From Deltaproteobacteria bacterium (GTDB lineage: Bacteria > Myxococcota > Kuafuiibacteriia > Kuafuiibacteriales > Kuafuiibacteriaceae), in assembly GCA_016713425.1 (NCBI GenBank), contig JADJPE010000005.1:5430501-5494500 (forward strand): DNA of 64,000 bases, in the 5' to 3' direction. The notes under the pieces are model-generated. The model made no database searches and was not told the origin of the DNA. It saw only the letters and a list, made by a program, of their open reading frames with translations. A program made the translations under genes and the position numbers. Shown here piece after piece: positions 63,517-64,000 of this stretch (its first letter is position 1; each line of letters opens with the position of its first letter).

Positions 63517-63740
63517 TCCTCTCCGCCAACTCCGGTGCCTGGGCCCGCAACGCCTAGCCCGAGTCGGCCGGATGAGAGGCGAGCCTTCCGTGCCCGGAGC
63601 CTGGCGGGCGGATCAAGGCTCCTCGGTCGGTCGGGCGGTCGGGCGGTCGGGCGTGCCTCGGGAGTAAGGCGAAGAGACCTCGATCAACTCTGCGGAGCTG
63701 AAGGTTGGCAAATCGTCGACATTCGGACAGAGCCTCCCTC
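63517..63740. other. Intergenic region with 8-bp repeat
   Basis: 224 bp. It contains about three copies of GGTCGGGC near 63627-63652. No gene seen. Confidence 0.5.
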
Positions 63741-64000
63741 ATGCGCATCGCGACATGGAACGTGAACTCGATCTTGGCGCACGAAGACCAGGTGCTCGAC
63801 TGGATCGAAAGCGAGCGCCCCGATGTCGTCTGCCTACAAGAGACCAAAGTGGTGGATCAGGCGTTCCCCGAAGATGGCTTCGGCGACCTCGGATACGATG
63901 TCGTCTTCTTCGGACAGCCACGCTACAACGGCGTCGCGATTGCGAGTCGCGCCGAGATCAGAGACGTATTCCGAGGCTTCCCGGGCGAATCCGACACCGA
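63741..64000 (+). CDS. xth: Exonuclease III (AP endonuclease), partial at the right edge
   Basis: At least 86 residues, cut by the end of the window. ATG 63741 opens MRIATWNVNSI, followed by DWIESERPDVVCLQETKV with the metal-binding Glu of the exonuclease III/AP endonuclease family, and YNGVAIASR. It repairs abasic sites and degrades double-stranded DNA ends 3'-5'. Confidence 0.9.
   Translation, partial: MRIATWNVNSILAHEDQVLDWIESERPDVVCLQETKVVDQAFPEDGFGDLGYDVVFFGQPRYNGVAIASRAEIRDVFRGFPGESDT

Noticed and set aside
1..64000. tRNA, rRNA, IS elements, prophage or integrase
   Set aside because: I looked for T-loop-like sequences, transposase motifs and att-type repeats and found none that I could support by eye. 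A tRNAscan run would be decisive.

Overview
The window reads as a GC-rich chromosome segment from a Myxococcota-like (former deltaproteobacterial) bacterium. The evidence is a zinc-ribbon Ser/Thr protein kinase, a secreted protein with a MYXO-CTERM-like tail (GGCSC, hydrophobic stretch, RRGTRR), a very large IleRS, lipoproteins, a YfiR/TonB/c-di-GMP locus, and GTG/TTG starts with sparse Shine-Dalgarno sites. I see no transposase, integrase, phage gene, tRNA, rRNA or CRISPR array. It looks like resident chromosome.

Layout. 1-2789 (minus): a partial membrane-anchored kinase-like protein that lacks the catalytic Asp. 2970-14190 (minus): the translation/RNA operon, transcribed rimP-nusA-ylxR/L7Ae-infB-DUF503-rbfA-truB, then rpsO (own promoter)-pnp-dut. 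It carries two strong RNA control signals: an intrinsic terminator directly before rimP, and a 23-bp stem between rpsO and pnp. 14305-22492: nitroreductase, ileS (minus), Nit1-type amidase, glycosyltransferase and a secreted orphan. 22587-31292: a divergent signalling locus, with YfiR and a TonB-dependent receptor to the left and CheX-like, CheY-like, GGDEF-EAL and CheA-like proteins to the right. 31606-32346: remnant of a lectin-type secreted protein. 32431-40838: addB, an unknown gene, addA. 40914-45021: SDR reductase, acyltransferase, lgt, a lipoprotein and a small basic protein. 45212-49669: two large secreted proteins (lamin-tail/MYXO-CTERM; lipoprotein with two ricin-type lectin domains). 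49792-64000: ygfZ, flavin reductase-like, Nudix, HEAT-repeat protein, rimO, flippase-like protein, UDP-glucose dehydrogenase, DUF1015, FHA protein, small unknown, aminotransferase, ttcA, and the start of an exonuclease III gene.

A theme across the window is a very high density of short tandem repeats (units of 6 to about 22 bp). Between genes the units are often not multiples of three (7, 13, 14, 16, about 21). Inside genes they are multiples of three (6, 9, 12, 15, 18) and have added low-complexity segments to otherwise conserved enzymes (IleRS, AddB, YgfZ, Nudix, RbfA, RimO) and to signal peptides and linkers. No single gene here is an obviously new system. The best candidates for new biology are the RNA elements at rpsO-pnp and rimP, the compact CheX-CheY-GGDEF/EAL-CheA module opposite YfiR-TonB, the unknown gene inside the addBA cluster, and the repeat expansion itself.
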